A stretch of 64,000 bases of DNA, taken from contig PKUH01000015.1 in the NCBI GenBank assembly GCA_002869615.1, positions 1 through 64,000 of the forward strand, read 5' to 3'. Position 1 is the first letter of the stretch. Each line of letters starts with the position of its first letter. This document shows, piece by piece, positions 17,001 to 25,817 of the stretch. The position numbers were made by a program, and so were the translations under genes. A model generated the notes under the pieces. That model saw only the letters and a list, made by a program, of their open reading frames with translations. It was not told the DNA's origin and ran no database searches. This stretch comes from Desulfuromonas sp. (GTDB lineage Bacteria; Desulfobacterota; Desulfuromonadia; Desulfuromonadales; UBA2294).

Positions 17001-19484
17001 ATGAAAAAGAACCACTTGAAAAATGGCAGCTTCTGGTTCATGCTCCTGGTCGCTACCGCCCTGTGCGCAAACAGCGCCATGGCGGCTCCGCTGCCGGGAG
17101 GGACTCTGGACCCGACGACAATTACCAAGTATGTCCAACCGCTCGTCATTCCTCCGGTCATGCCGAAGGCAGTGACTCAACCTGCCGTAACTGATGCTGC
17201 TGGCAACCCGGTCCCTGTACCGGCCGCCGAGTACAACATCGCTGTTCGGCAGTTCAAGCAGCAGATCCTCCCGGGTGGCGTCTGGAATACGGTGAACGGT
17301 CGAGCCGACGCGTTCCCGCCAACTCCGATCTGGAGCTACGGCTCAGCCTCGGATGATCCGGTCGCTGTCGCCAACTACACGGCCCCGGCACCACTGGCCG
17401 CGCCCGGGACCCCGACATTCAACTATCCGGCCCTGACGGTTGAAGCAACCGCCTACACTGCCAACACCGTTCGCTGGATCAACGACCTGAAGGACCCTCT
17501 GACCGGGAATTACCGACCACACCTGCTGACCGGTACCGTTGACCAGACGTTGCACTGGGCCAACCCGGCCAACTCCGGCTGCGTCAACGCCAACCAGGTT
17601 CCGCAGACCGACTGCAACACCTACAACCCGACACCATACACCGGTCCGGTACCGATCGTTACTCACGTCCATGGCGCGCACGTCAACGCCAACTCCGACG
17701 GCTACCCGGAAGCCTGGTGGCTGCCGGGCGCAAATAACATTCCGGCAGGCTATGCCAAAACCGGAACCCTGTACACCCAGTATAACGTGCTCACCGGTCA
17801 AGCGCAGGATGCGCAACAGCGTGATGCAAATGGCAATATAACGGGTACCGTTCAGGTCGATTTTGATCCGGTAGACGGCGCCGCGTTCTACAGTTACGAA
17901 AACACCCAGCCGGCAACCACCCTCTGGTACCACGACCATTCGCTCGGCATTACCCGCCTCAACGTTTATGCCGGCCCGGCCGGTTTCTGGTTGCTCCGTG
18001 GCGGTGCCAACGATGTGCCAGCCGGCACCTTGCCAGGCCCCGCCCCGGTTCTGGGTGAAGATCCGAACTTTGATCCGGTCGTTCGCGCCAAGATTCGCGA
18101 AATCCCGGTTGTCATCCAGGACCGCTCGTTCAACGCCGACGGCACGCTCTTCTACCCCAACAATCGTGCCTTCTTTGACGGCTTCAACGGCCCCTACGTT
18201 GGCGCTACCGATCCGGTTACCGGTCAACAAGTCAGTGATATCAACCCGATCTGGAACCCGGAAGCATTCTTTAATACCATGGTCGTCAATGGCACCACCT
18301 GGCCTAACCTCGATGTTGCTCCGGCCAAGTACCGCTTGCGCCTGCTCAACGGCAGCAACTCGCGCTTCATCAACCTGTCGATGTTTGAAGTCATAAAAAG
18401 CAAGACCGATAAGAAGCAAATCATCCAGGGGAAGACCAAAAAAACCTACAACGACAAGTATGGTGCGGAACTTCCTTTCTACCAGATCGGCGGCGACCAG
18501 GGATTCCTGCCGCAGGTTGTTAAAATCCAGACCGGCATGATCACCGCGCTGCCGGGCAATGGCACCCTCCCGGCGCCGGCCCTGCTGCCCGATCCGATGC
18601 AGGCTCTGCTGATGGCCCCGGCCGAGCGGGCTGACGTTATCGTCGACTTCAGCGGCCTGCCGGACGGTACTGTTATCCGCATGATCAACACGGCTCCGGA
18701 CGCCCCGTTTGGCGGCTTCCCGGACATCCCGGCCGACCCGGCAACTTCCGGCCAGGTCATGGAGTTCACAGTTAACAGCGTTGCCGTACCTGTTCTACCT
18801 ACAGACTTGACAACCGCATCACCCCTGGCTCTGACCCTGCCGGCTGAAGCAGCGAATGCCAAAGCTGTTGCTCAGAGCCGCCCTCTCAGCCTGAATGAAG
18901 AGGAGTCGATGCAGGTCTGTGTTCAGGTCAGCCCGACCGGCGCAATCACCACGGTCGCGACCTTCCCGCCGCATACCCTCAACATCGCGGCCCAGTGCGC
19001 TGCCCTGAACGCTGTTCCGCAGGCTCCGAAAGCGGCACTGCTTGGCCTGATTCAGAATGATCCGACCCAGGCGACTCCGGCCCTGCCGGCAGGTCCGCTG
19101 GTTGGCGTACCGCTGATGTGGAAAGACCCGATCACCGAGAACCCACAAGTCGGTGATACTGAAAACTGGGACTTCTACAACCTGACTGTCGACGTACACC
19201 CGATTCACATGCACCTTGTCCGTTACCAGATCCAGCATCGCCAGCTGTTTGACCCTCTCTCTCCGACATTCGCGCCAATTGGCCCGCAGGTTCCACCTCT
19301 GGCTAATGAGCTCGGCTACAAGGATACCGTTCTCTCGTATCCGGGAGAGATCACCAGGGTCAAGGCGACCTTTGACCTGCCAGGTCTCTACGTCTGGCAC
19401 TGTCATATCGTCGAACATGAAGACAACGAGATGATGCGTCCGTTCTTCGTCGGTGCGAAACCGGCTAACTTCCCTGTACCTTAA
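17001..19484 (+). CDS. ompB: Secreted multicopper oxidase (OmpB-like)
   Basis: 827 residues with a Sec signal peptide (about 1-30, ending NSAMAAP). Copper-ligand motifs are present in order: HVHGAH (about residue 221), LWYHDHSLGITR (about 310), DVHPIHMHL (about 732) and VWHCHIVEHEDNEM (about 798), the last carrying the type 1 Cys and the trinuclear His ligands. Large insertions relative to three-domain laccases resemble the Geobacter OmpB group, which contributes to Fe(III) oxide reduction, and CotA/bilirubin oxidase relatives. Here it follows a copper-type efflux operon, so copper detoxification is also plausible. GGGGAG nine bases upstream sets the start. Confidence 0.9.
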   Translation: MKKNHLKNGSFWFMLLVATALCANSAMAAPLPGGTLDPTTITKYVQPLVIPPVMPKAVTQPAVTDAAGNPVPVPAAEYNIAVRQFKQQILPGGVWNTVNGRADAFPPTPIWSYGSASDDPVAVANYTAPAPLAAPGTPTFNYPALTVEATAYTANTVRWINDLKDPLTGNYRPHLLTGTVDQTLHWANPANSGCVNANQVPQTDCNTYNPTPYTGPVPIVTHVHGAHVNANSDGYPEAWWLPGANNIPAGYAKTGTLYTQYNVLTGQAQDAQQRDANGNITGTVQVDFDPVDGAAFYSYENTQPATTLWYHDHSLGITRLNVYAGPAGFWLLRGGANDVPAGTLPGPAPVLGEDPNFDPVVRAKIREIPVVIQDRSFNADGTLFYPNNRAFFDGFNGPYVGATDPVTGQQVSDINPIWNPEAFFNTMVVNGTTWPNLDVAPAKYRLRLLNGSNSRFINLSMFEVIKSKTDKKQIIQGKTKKTYNDKYGAELPFYQIGGDQGFLPQVVKIQTGMITALPGNGTLPAPALLPDPMQALLMAPAERADVIVDFSGLPDGTVIRMINTAPDAPFGGFPDIPADPATSGQVMEFTVNSVAVPVLPTDLTTASPLALTLPAEAANAKAVAQSRPLSLNEEESMQVCVQVSPTGAITTVATFPPHTLNIAAQCAALNAVPQAPKAALLGLIQNDPTQATPALPAGPLVGVPLMWKDPITENPQVGDTENWDFYNLTVDVHPIHMHLVRYQIQHRQLFDPLSPTFAPIGPQVPPLANELGYKDTVLSYPGEITRVKATFDLPGLYVWHCHIVEHEDNEMMRPFFVGAKPANFPVP

Positions 19485-19507
19485 CCAGCAGATAGGACGT
19501 CAAACAG

Positions 19508-19546
19508 GAGCCACCTTCCCTTGTCGGGGAAGGTGGCTCTTTCTTT
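19508..19546 (+). terminator. Rho-independent terminator of the multicopper oxidase gene
   Basis: A perfect 13-bp stem (19508-19520 pairs with 19527-19539) with a six-base loop and a T-rich tail, 24 bases after the stop codon. Confidence 0.9.
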
Positions 19547-19655
19547 AAAGTTTGCTAAACTTTGTGCAGTCTGCATCAAGGCAAGGCAATAATAGAAGTC
19601 CCGGCATGCGACGCTAACAACAACCAACCTATTTCGGCAGACGGGGGTATTCACC

Positions 19656-19931
19656 ATGAAGAGATTCCTTTTAATCAGTTCCTTCCTTTTACTGCTTCCC
19701 GCAAATGCCTGGGTCGCCGAAGATGTCGCGGCAAAAACCGACAGCATTGATGATCTGAACTACAGTCTTGGCTATTACCTCGGGCTTGAGCTTAAAAAAG
19801 CCGGTGTTGAAATGCGGCCGGAGCCTCTTTATCAGGCGATCTACGCCGCGCTCGCCCAGGACCAGAAACCCGCATTAAGCCGTGAAGAAATGGCGGCTTT
19901 GTTACAGGACGCAAGGGAGCAGAGCCAATGA
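19656..19931 (+). CDS. Short exported protein with only the FKBP N-terminal domain
   Basis: 91 residues: a signal peptide (FLLISSFLLLLPANAWVA) and one FKBP_N-type helical dimerisation segment (DDLNYSLGYYLGLELKKAG, then EPLYQAIYAALA). No peptidyl-prolyl isomerase domain follows; the stop overlaps the ATG of the next gene by four bases (ATGA). It is therefore either a dimerisation partner for the neighbouring FKBP proteins or a truncated copy. First of four tandem related genes. Confidence 0.75.
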   Translation: MKRFLLISSFLLLLPANAWVAEDVAAKTDSIDDLNYSLGYYLGLELKKAGVEMRPEPLYQAIYAALAQDQKPALSREEMAALLQDAREQSQ

Positions 19932-20599
19932 AACGACTCATTCTTTTATTCATTCTCTTGCCGTGCCTCTCACTGGCAAATTCTCAAACTGATCCTGCAT
20001 TGATCGGCGACAGGACCGACGCTTTGAACTACAGTCATGGCTTTGCCACCGGGGAAAAAATCGTTCAGCGAAATATCGATTTTCGAACCGCCGCCTTTTC
20101 CCAAGGACTCTACGACGCCCTGGAAAACAAAACACCGCGTCTCAGCGAAGAATTGATGGCACAATTAACAAACGTCGACAACCAGGGTCAGGCACCGGAA
20201 AAGGCCTTTCGCCTTCCGGGGCAGAAGTATATCAGCGAGAATGCCTCCAAAGAAGGAGTCGTTACCCTGCCGAGCGGCGTGCAGTACAAGGTAGTCAAGT
20301 CGGGAGACGGCGTCGAAAGCCCCAAACTCAGCGATTCGGTTCTGGTAAACTACAAGGCCGCGACGATTGACGGGACGCCGTTTTCCAGCACCTATCCTCT
20401 CGGCATACCGACGCCGGAGGAGATCGCGGTCAACGAAGTGGTTAAAGGTTGGACCGAAGCGTTGCTGTTGATGCATGAAGGGGACAAGTGGGAAGTAACG
20501 ATCCCCTACTACCTGGCATACAGGGATGCTGGACCGATGGCAGGACAAACCATCGTCGTCGAAATTGAACTCGTTAAAATTTACAAAAGCGCTCAATAA
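19928..20599 (+). CDS. FKBP-type peptidyl-prolyl isomerase, exported
   Basis: 223 residues. Signal peptide (1-18), FKBP_N segment (DALNYSHGFATGEKIVQ), then an FKBP_C domain from EGVVTLPSGVQYKVVKSGDG to the C terminus, with VLVNYKA, VVKGWTEALLLM and IPYYLAYRDAG. It is related to Mip/FkpA chaperones that catalyse proline isomerisation in the periplasm. The FDSS active-site segment reads FSSTY, so the usual Asp is missing and catalysis may be weak. It overlaps the preceding gene by four bases. Confidence 0.82.
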   Translation: MKRLILLFILLPCLSLANSQTDPALIGDRTDALNYSHGFATGEKIVQRNIDFRTAAFSQGLYDALENKTPRLSEELMAQLTNVDNQGQAPEKAFRLPGQKYISENASKEGVVTLPSGVQYKVVKSGDGVESPKLSDSVLVNYKAATIDGTPFSSTYPLGIPTPEEIAVNEVVKGWTEALLLMHEGDKWEVTIPYYLAYRDAGPMAGQTIVVEIELVKIYKSAQ

Positions 20600-20684
20600 A
20601 CTTATTGGTGTATTATTTTTTTTGCAGCATCATTCAATGCAATGATTGAAGTCCACACAATCCATTAACTAAAAGGAGTTGAAA

Positions 20685-21359
20685 ATGAGAAAAACTGCCC
20701 TTGTTATCTGCGTACTGCTGATTCTTCCCATGAGTGGATGGGGAGCCAAAAAACCTGCTATTGAAACCGAGGACGATCGTATCAGTTACAGTGTCGGCCA
20801 TCAGGTCGGTCGTGACATGGTCCGCCAGGAAGTCAAGGTTAATCCCGAGGTTCTGCTTCAGGGCATTCTCGACGCGACCGATGGCAACGAGCCGATGATG
20901 CCGTTTGACCAGATGATCGACACGCTTGTCGCACTGAAAGAAAAAATTGTCGCCAAGGCAGAGCAAAAGAACGATAGCATGCGTATGCTCGGTGTCGAGT
21001 TCATGAAAAAAAATGCCAAGAAAGAGGGCGTTGTGACCCTCGACAGCGGCCTGCAGTACAAGGTGATCAAGAAAGGTAAAGGCAAGAAACCGGCCCTCGG
21101 CGAGACAATCCAGGTCAATTACACCGGCCGGGAGATCAATGGCAAGGTTTTCGACACGACCTACATTGAAGGACAATGGAAACCGCTCGAGTTAAAACTT
21201 GAAGGCGTGATCCCCGGGTGGCTCGAAGGCCTTCAGATGATGAAGGAAGGTGCGAAGTGGGAGCTCTACATCCCGGCGCTGCTTGGCTTCCCGGCAACAA
21301 CACCGTTAGGCGGACAGACCGTTATCTATGAACTGGAACTGGTCAAGGTCGGGAAATAA
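20685..21359 (+). CDS. FKBP-type peptidyl-prolyl isomerase, exported
   Basis: 224 residues. Signal peptide, FKBP_N (DRISYSVGHQVGRDMVRQE) and an FKBP_C domain with VNYTGREINGKVFDTTY, GVIPGWLEGLQMM and LYIPALLGF. Of the tandem set this copy keeps the most active-site residues (Tyr, Phe-Asp, Trp), so it is the most likely active isomerase. AAAGGAG precedes the ATG at 20685 by six bases; the upstream TTG in frame is not needed. Five bases separate it from the next gene. Confidence 0.87.
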   Translation: MRKTALVICVLLILPMSGWGAKKPAIETEDDRISYSVGHQVGRDMVRQEVKVNPEVLLQGILDATDGNEPMMPFDQMIDTLVALKEKIVAKAEQKNDSMRMLGVEFMKKNAKKEGVVTLDSGLQYKVIKKGKGKKPALGETIQVNYTGREINGKVFDTTYIEGQWKPLELKLEGVIPGWLEGLQMMKEGAKWELYIPALLGFPATTPLGGQTVIYELELVKVGK

Positions 21360-21364
21360 GACTG

Positions 21365-22120
21365 ATGATTCTTGAACGTAATGGCATCGCCTTTCGTTTG
21401 GCGTTACTCGCGTTTTTATTGATGTTCGTTATTTCGACGCCTGTTTCTGGTGCTCAGCACGAGTACCAGGAACAGGCTGTCGTCGATAAAGAAGAGGAAC
21501 CGGCCGAAGAACCACCGGAGGTCGATCTGTCTAAAAGCATCAGCAGGATCAGTTATGCCATGGGATACAAAATCGGGGACATGTTCCAGAATCTCAAACT
21601 CACGATTATCCCCGACGCGGTTTTAAAAGGTATGTACGACGCCCGAAAGAATATCAGGCCGGCCCTGACCAAGGCCGAAATCAAACTGATCTTGCGTGAT
21701 CCAAAGAGATACATGATCGAAGATATTGAATCAGTTGCACAAAAGAACGAAGTCGAGGAGAACCTTTTTTTGCAGGCCAATGCGAAACGAGAAGGGGTTG
21801 TAACTCTTGACAGCGGCCTGCAGTACAGCGTGATGCGTTCCGGGACCGGAAAAAAACCGAAGTCGTCTGACCTGGTCAAGATAAATTACAAGGGCCGCAC
21901 CCTCAAGGGATATGTATTCGACAACACTTACATCAAGGGAGAACCTTCAAAACTTGCCATAACCAGTCTTCTACCGGGGATGGCTGAAGCCTTGCTGCTG
22001 ATGCAGGAGGGCGCCAAATGGGAGATATACCTGCCGAATGCCCTGGCTTACGGTAACCAGGGGCCGATGGCCGGACAGGCTCTTATCTTTGAAGTCGAAT
22101 TATTGGAAGTTATGCCCTAG
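21365..22120 (+). CDS. FKBP-family protein with altered active-site Trp, exported
   Basis: 251 residues. A hydrophobic signal segment, an acidic linker (DKEEEPAEEPPEVD), an FKBP_N segment (SRISYAMGYKIGDMFQ) and an FKBP_C domain with INYKGRTLKGYVFDNTY and IYLPNALAYG. The floor-of-the-pocket Trp in the GW(E)EG motif is Met (LLPGMAEALLLM), which suggests chaperone function rather than catalysis. It ends the FKBP gene series and is followed by a terminator. Confidence 0.82.
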   Translation: MILERNGIAFRLALLAFLLMFVISTPVSGAQHEYQEQAVVDKEEEPAEEPPEVDLSKSISRISYAMGYKIGDMFQNLKLTIIPDAVLKGMYDARKNIRPALTKAEIKLILRDPKRYMIEDIESVAQKNEVEENLFLQANAKREGVVTLDSGLQYSVMRSGTGKKPKSSDLVKINYKGRTLKGYVFDNTYIKGEPSKLAITSLLPGMAEALLLMQEGAKWEIYLPNALAYGNQGPMAGQALIFEVELLEVMP

Positions 22121-22188
22121 GAGACTTTTTCAAACTTACGATTTCGGCATGCCCGGCCAAGGCTTGGGTAATAAAAAACTCTTCAATT

Positions 22189-22220
22189 AAAAAGGTCCCG
22201 ATTCAATCGGGACCTTTTTA
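22189..22220 (+). terminator. Bidirectional terminator after the FKBP cluster
   Basis: AAAAAGGTCCCGATT-CA-ATCGGGACCTTTTT forms a stem flanked by A- and T-runs. It can serve both the plus-strand FKBP genes and the minus-strand regulator ending at 22240. Confidence 0.88.
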
Positions 22221-22239
22221 ATTGTTCTGTCGTGCAATT

Positions 22240-22965
22240 TCATCCACCAACAAAAGAAAAGATCGGCTCAGGGGGATTTGCAGCAAGATTATTATTAAGC
22301 AAATTCAGGTTAAAGGCGTAATGCAGCAACTGGGTTGAGTTTTCAACACCGACTTTGCCGTAAATACTGCTGCGATGCTTATCTGCGGTCTTGGGGCTGA
22401 TAGAGAGCTTTTCACTGATCTCTCGACTGTTCAGCCCTTCTATCAGTAGATCAAAGACTTCTTTTTCACGTTTCGAGAGCTTATTGAAACCATCGTAGGG
22501 ATTCTCCTCGGGACTTTCACCTCGCGGTTTTGTCCGGGTTCCCTCCAGATAGGTTTGGATAACAAGGTCCATAACCGGAGGGCTGAGAAAGTAATTCCCC
22601 CGCATGACCTTATGCATCGCTTCGACAATTTCCGCACTCTCGGCCTGCTTTACAATATATCCGTGCGCACCGTCATTCAGTAACTGGTGGACATTCTCAT
22701 CAGCAGAGAGACTCGACAATACAATAACCTTTGTCTCTGGCGAAATCGCCAACAGGGGTGCGAGCGAAGGAACTTCAAACGAATACAACAGTGAACTATT
22801 GAGCAGGAGAATATCAGGCAATATCAAGGCAAGCTGCCTATTTAATTCTTCTTCGTTATCAGCCTCACCGACGACTTCAATGTCCGACTCATTTTCCAGC
22901 AACAGCACCAGACCTTCACGCATCATGTGATGATCATCTACAATAAAAACCTTAAAAGGGGTCAT
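22240..22965 (-). CDS. NarL/LuxR-type response regulator lacking the phosphoacceptor Asp
   Basis: 241 residues. The receiver domain begins FKVFIVDDHHMMREGLVLLL and keeps the acidic pair, but the strand-3 Asp that accepts phosphate is Asn (PDILLLNSSLL, codon 22798-22800); the paralogue at 23203 has LLMDIAMP there. The switch Ser (VLSSLS) and Lys-type residue (YIVKQAES) remain. The C-terminal LuxR helix-turn-helix (LSKREKEVFDLLIEGLNSREISEKL) is intact, so it should bind DNA but not be phosphorylated in the usual way. The ATG at 22965 is chosen at the domain start; the ribosome site (GGAG, 11 bases) is distant. Confidence 0.88.
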   Translation of the reverse strand: MTPFKVFIVDDHHMMREGLVLLLENESDIEVVGEADNEEELNRQLALILPDILLLNSSLLYSFEVPSLAPLLAISPETKVIVLSSLSADENVHQLLNDGAHGYIVKQAESAEIVEAMHKVMRGNYFLSPPVMDLVIQTYLEGTRTKPRGESPEENPYDGFNKLSKREKEVFDLLIEGLNSREISEKLSISPKTADKHRSSIYGKVGVENSTQLLHYAFNLNLLNNNLAANPPEPIFSFVGG

Positions 22966-23008
22966 GGTAGTAAGCTCTCCGTTGGCAGCAGTGGCAACAT
23001 GGATGACA

Positions 23009-23040
23009 CTCCGCATTTTGATCTTTTACAAAATGCGGAG
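23009..23040. promoter_or_regulatory. Perfect 12-bp inverted repeat upstream of the atypical regulator
   Basis: CTCCGCATTTTG (23009-23020) pairs with CAAAATGCGGAG (23029-23040) around an eight-base loop. It lies 43 bases upstream of the ATG at 22965 and lacks a T-run on the minus strand. It could be an operator, an attenuator or a processed terminator of the upstream kinase/regulator operon. Confidence 0.55.
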
Positions 23041-23202
23041 AAATCCGAACTTTGACTACCAATTTACAGTAATGGTCATGAATAACAATGGGGGAAACTC
23101 GCATTATATGGTAGCAATTGGAGACCACAAAGACACACAAAGCGTGCGAATAAAGAGCAATCCACTTAACGCCGAAAAAAGATCGATGACTTTCGGCTTG
23201 CG

Positions 23203-23877
23203 CTAATCTTCCCAGATGCTCGGATCTATCAATCCGTGGCGGATTGCGTACTGAACCATCTTGACCGGGTTATCGATGCCGATCTTTCGACTGATGCTGG
23301 CCCGATGCTTATCAACTGTCTTGGAACTGATGCAAAGGATTTCGGCAATCTTCGTGCCTGTATTTCCCTCGATCAGCAATGAAAAGACCTGCTTCTCGCG
23401 ATCAGATAATTGATTATAGCTGTCGCGCGGCTTCGGCTGGTCCTTTTTGTGATTTTTGACATAAGAATGAATAACATCTGCCTGCACCTGGGAACTGAGA
23501 AAAAATTTCCCCTTGGCCGCGTTCCGGATCGCCTCGAGCAACTCCACACTCGAGGCACCCTTGATCACATAACCGATAGCCCCGGCATCAAGAGCCTGAT
23601 GTACGTAAGCGTCTTTTTCATAACTTGAAAGGATCACAACCTTGGTTTCGGGTGCAATGGCGTGAACCATTCCGATCGCTTTCAGCCCATTGATCTCGGG
23701 CATTGCTATATCCATCAACAACACATCGGGACGATGCTGGCGAACGATAGACAAAGCCTCGTTGCCATCACTGGCTTCGGCGACGACCTCAATATAATCC
23801 TGCTTGCGCAAGAGCATACTGAGCCCCTCCCGCAAAATATTGTGATCATCAGCCAACGCGACACGTATTACGTTCAT
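23203..23877 (-). CDS. NarL/FixJ-family response regulator
   Basis: 224 residues. A receiver domain with IRVALADDHNILREGLS, the phosphoacceptor in PDVLLMDIAMPEING and VVILSSYEKDAY, followed by a LuxR DNA-binding domain (LSDREKQVFSLLIEGNTGTK). It pairs with the histidine kinase just upstream: the kinase stop (23889) is 11 bases before its ATG, and the GAGGA ribosome site overlaps that stop, so the two are translationally coupled. Target genes are not known. Confidence 0.93.
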   Translation of the reverse strand: MNVIRVALADDHNILREGLSMLLRKQDYIEVVAEASDGNEALSIVRQHRPDVLLMDIAMPEINGLKAIGMVHAIAPETKVVILSSYEKDAYVHQALDAGAIGYVIKGASSVELLEAIRNAAKGKFFLSSQVQADVIHSYVKNHKKDQPKPRDSYNQLSDREKQVFSLLIEGNTGTKIAEILCISSKTVDKHRASISRKIGIDNPVKMVQYAIRHGLIDPSIWED

Positions 23878-23888
23878 CAAATCAGTCC

Positions 23889-25301
23889 TCAATCTATAAA
23901 GACCGGCAAAACGACCTCAACCCTGGTCCCCTTGCCCGGAGTTGAATCTATTCCGACATAACCATCGACGGCAGCAGCTCTTTCGTTCATACCGAGAAGT
24001 CCGAAACCCCAGTGACTGGTTTCCGACGCCTTCAGTTTTTTCAGATCAAATCCTTTTCCGTTATCTGAAATGAGTATTGTAGCAGTTTTTGAACCAAATC
24101 TGAATTTAACATTAATCTCTGTTGGCGCTGCATGCTTCAGGGCATTATTGATTGCTTCCTGGCATATCCTGAAACAAACGAGTTCAACATCCGGCGGCAA
24201 CCGCTTCTGGTCCGCAGGCGATTCAAGGTTGATTTTCACTGTTCCGGCCTGTTGTTCCATATCCTTAACGAACCATTTAAGGGTCGCTATCAGGCCAATA
24301 TCGTCGAGCATGACCGGTCGCAGGTTATCACAAACATGACTGAGGCTGGCAGCCATGCGGTCAACCGTCCCAAGCAGGCGGGCACAATGAAACTGCAATT
24401 CATCTTCCTCTTTAATCTGATGATTCTGTATCATTTCGACACCAAGTTTCAATGCTGTGAGCAATTGACCGAAGTCGTCATGAAGGTCCTGGGCCAATCG
24501 CTTGCTTTCAACTTCAGAACTTTCAATCAACTGCCATGAAAGCCGTCGAATATCTTTTTCCCTTTGCTGGAGCCCCTCCTCAGCAACTTTCCGGGAATGG
24601 ATATCCGTATTCGTTCCAACAGCCCTCAAAGGTGTATTTTCGAGATCCCTGGTCACAACCTTGCCACGGGTCAGTATCCAACGCCAATCTCCGTATTTGG
24701 TTTTCATCCGGTACTCGGATTCAAAATACTCGCTCTTTCCCAAAAGATGGTCGTCGAGGTCGCGAAATACCTTTTTCTTGTCAGATAAGTGAATCAGTGC
24801 ATCCCAACTGCTTACTTTCGGTTCAATACTTCCCGGTTCATAACCGAGCATACGCTCCCACCTCGGGCTGAAATAGATCGATTCCGCCTTAAAATCCCAG
24901 TCCCACAAACCATCGTTCACGGCATCCAGGGTAAGATCGAGCTGTTCTTCGCTTTCGACAAGCTGATCGATAATATTCTTTCTTTGTATGTAATGAGCAA
25001 CGAGGGGACGATAATGGAAAAAGTAAAATGTCGGTGAGAGGATAACCAGTAACATGGTCGCATCGACAAAGGCCTCTGTTATCGTTGGCAGAGCCGGAAA
25101 CAAGTGCAAGGCGAACATGATAATGATTTCCGAACAGAAAACTGAAACGACCAGCAATGGCAGGAGCTTGTAGGGAGACAGGCCCGGTACAGAATGAGCG
25201 GTTCCAAAAACATTGTAATCCAAATCGCTCAGAGCCTGCTTGATACTCTTGTTTTTTTTACTGCCTTTTTGAGAGTTATTTAACGAAAAGCTACCGATCA
25301 T
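23889..25301 (-). CDS. Sensor histidine kinase (HisKA_3, PAS)
   Basis: About 470 residues from the ATG at 25301. Two or more membrane segments (about 45-105), a PAS domain (about 130-240; LDLTLDAVNDGLWDWDFKAE, then WRWILTRGKVV), a HisKA_3 dimerisation domain with the phospho-His in RLAQDLHDDFGQLLTAL, and an HATPase domain (EAINNALKHA, DNGKGFD, GFGLLGMNERA). It phosphorylates the adjacent NarL-type regulator. The start is uncertain: the frame is open up to 25451 and an ATG at 25358 is also possible. The signal sensed is not apparent. Confidence 0.9.
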   Translation of the reverse strand: MIGSFSLNNSQKGSKKNKSIKQALSDLDYNVFGTAHSVPGLSPYKLLPLLVVSVFCSEIIIMFALHLFPALPTITEAFVDATMLLVILSPTFYFFHYRPLVAHYIQRKNIIDQLVESEEQLDLTLDAVNDGLWDWDFKAESIYFSPRWERMLGYEPGSIEPKVSSWDALIHLSDKKKVFRDLDDHLLGKSEYFESEYRMKTKYGDWRWILTRGKVVTRDLENTPLRAVGTNTDIHSRKVAEEGLQQREKDIRRLSWQLIESSEVESKRLAQDLHDDFGQLLTALKLGVEMIQNHQIKEEDELQFHCARLLGTVDRMAASLSHVCDNLRPVMLDDIGLIATLKWFVKDMEQQAGTVKINLESPADQKRLPPDVELVCFRICQEAINNALKHAAPTEINVKFRFGSKTATILISDNGKGFDLKKLKASETSHWGFGLLGMNERAAAVDGYVGIDSTPGKGTRVEVVLPVFID

Positions 25302-25817
25302 CCCCTCACTCACCTTTCTCTGCGAAAAAGCTGACCAAACATGTAATACTTCTTTCATTATAACAATAACAAATTGTTGTACAATTTTCATAACATACAT
25401 AATTAGTTGAAATTTTGTAACCGGTATTTTTTTACCGAGACACCCAGGCAATAGCTATTGCAATAGATTCCACCTGATTTCAGCGACACTGCTTATGCCG
25501 GATACCGATCGGACACCCCGTAAGTTGCGATCTTTTCCATGGCAGGTCTGGCATCGTTGCCTTAAACGTCCGGACAAAAAACATGACAAATCAATCCACA
25601 GCGGCAAAGAGTTCCCGGGTGAACGACCGCGGACTTCCATCAACGGGATCTACATATGCATCAACTGAAGATGTCGATTCAGGAGCTACTTCAGGATTAA
25701 ATTATCGACTACATTGAATCGTGTACCAGGGCTCCTTCACAAATCGAATATTCCTTGATATATTACGACATATTGAAATGATTGATGTTATCGTCAACGA
25801 CATAATCGGGAGCGCCA
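25302..25817. other. 516-base intergenic region between kinase and methyltransferase
   Basis: The region separates divergent genes. A 62-codon minus-strand frame (25455-25643) contains a CQTCHG haem-like motif but has no signal peptide or ribosome site; it may be a cytochrome remnant or chance. Near the methyltransferase start lies a near-palindrome, TTGATG-TTAT-CGTCAA (25782-25797), a possible operator. No RNA gene was recognised. Confidence 0.45.

Noticed and set aside
17343-18419. A 358-codon minus-strand open frame inside the multicopper oxidase gene
   Set aside because: It is the opposite-strand shadow of a GC-rich coding region; the plus-strand product has all copper motifs and a signal peptide.
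22189-22220. An attenuator for the regulator at 22240
   Set aside because: The hairpin has T-runs on both sides and lies downstream of the regulator's stop codon, so it is better explained as a shared terminator.
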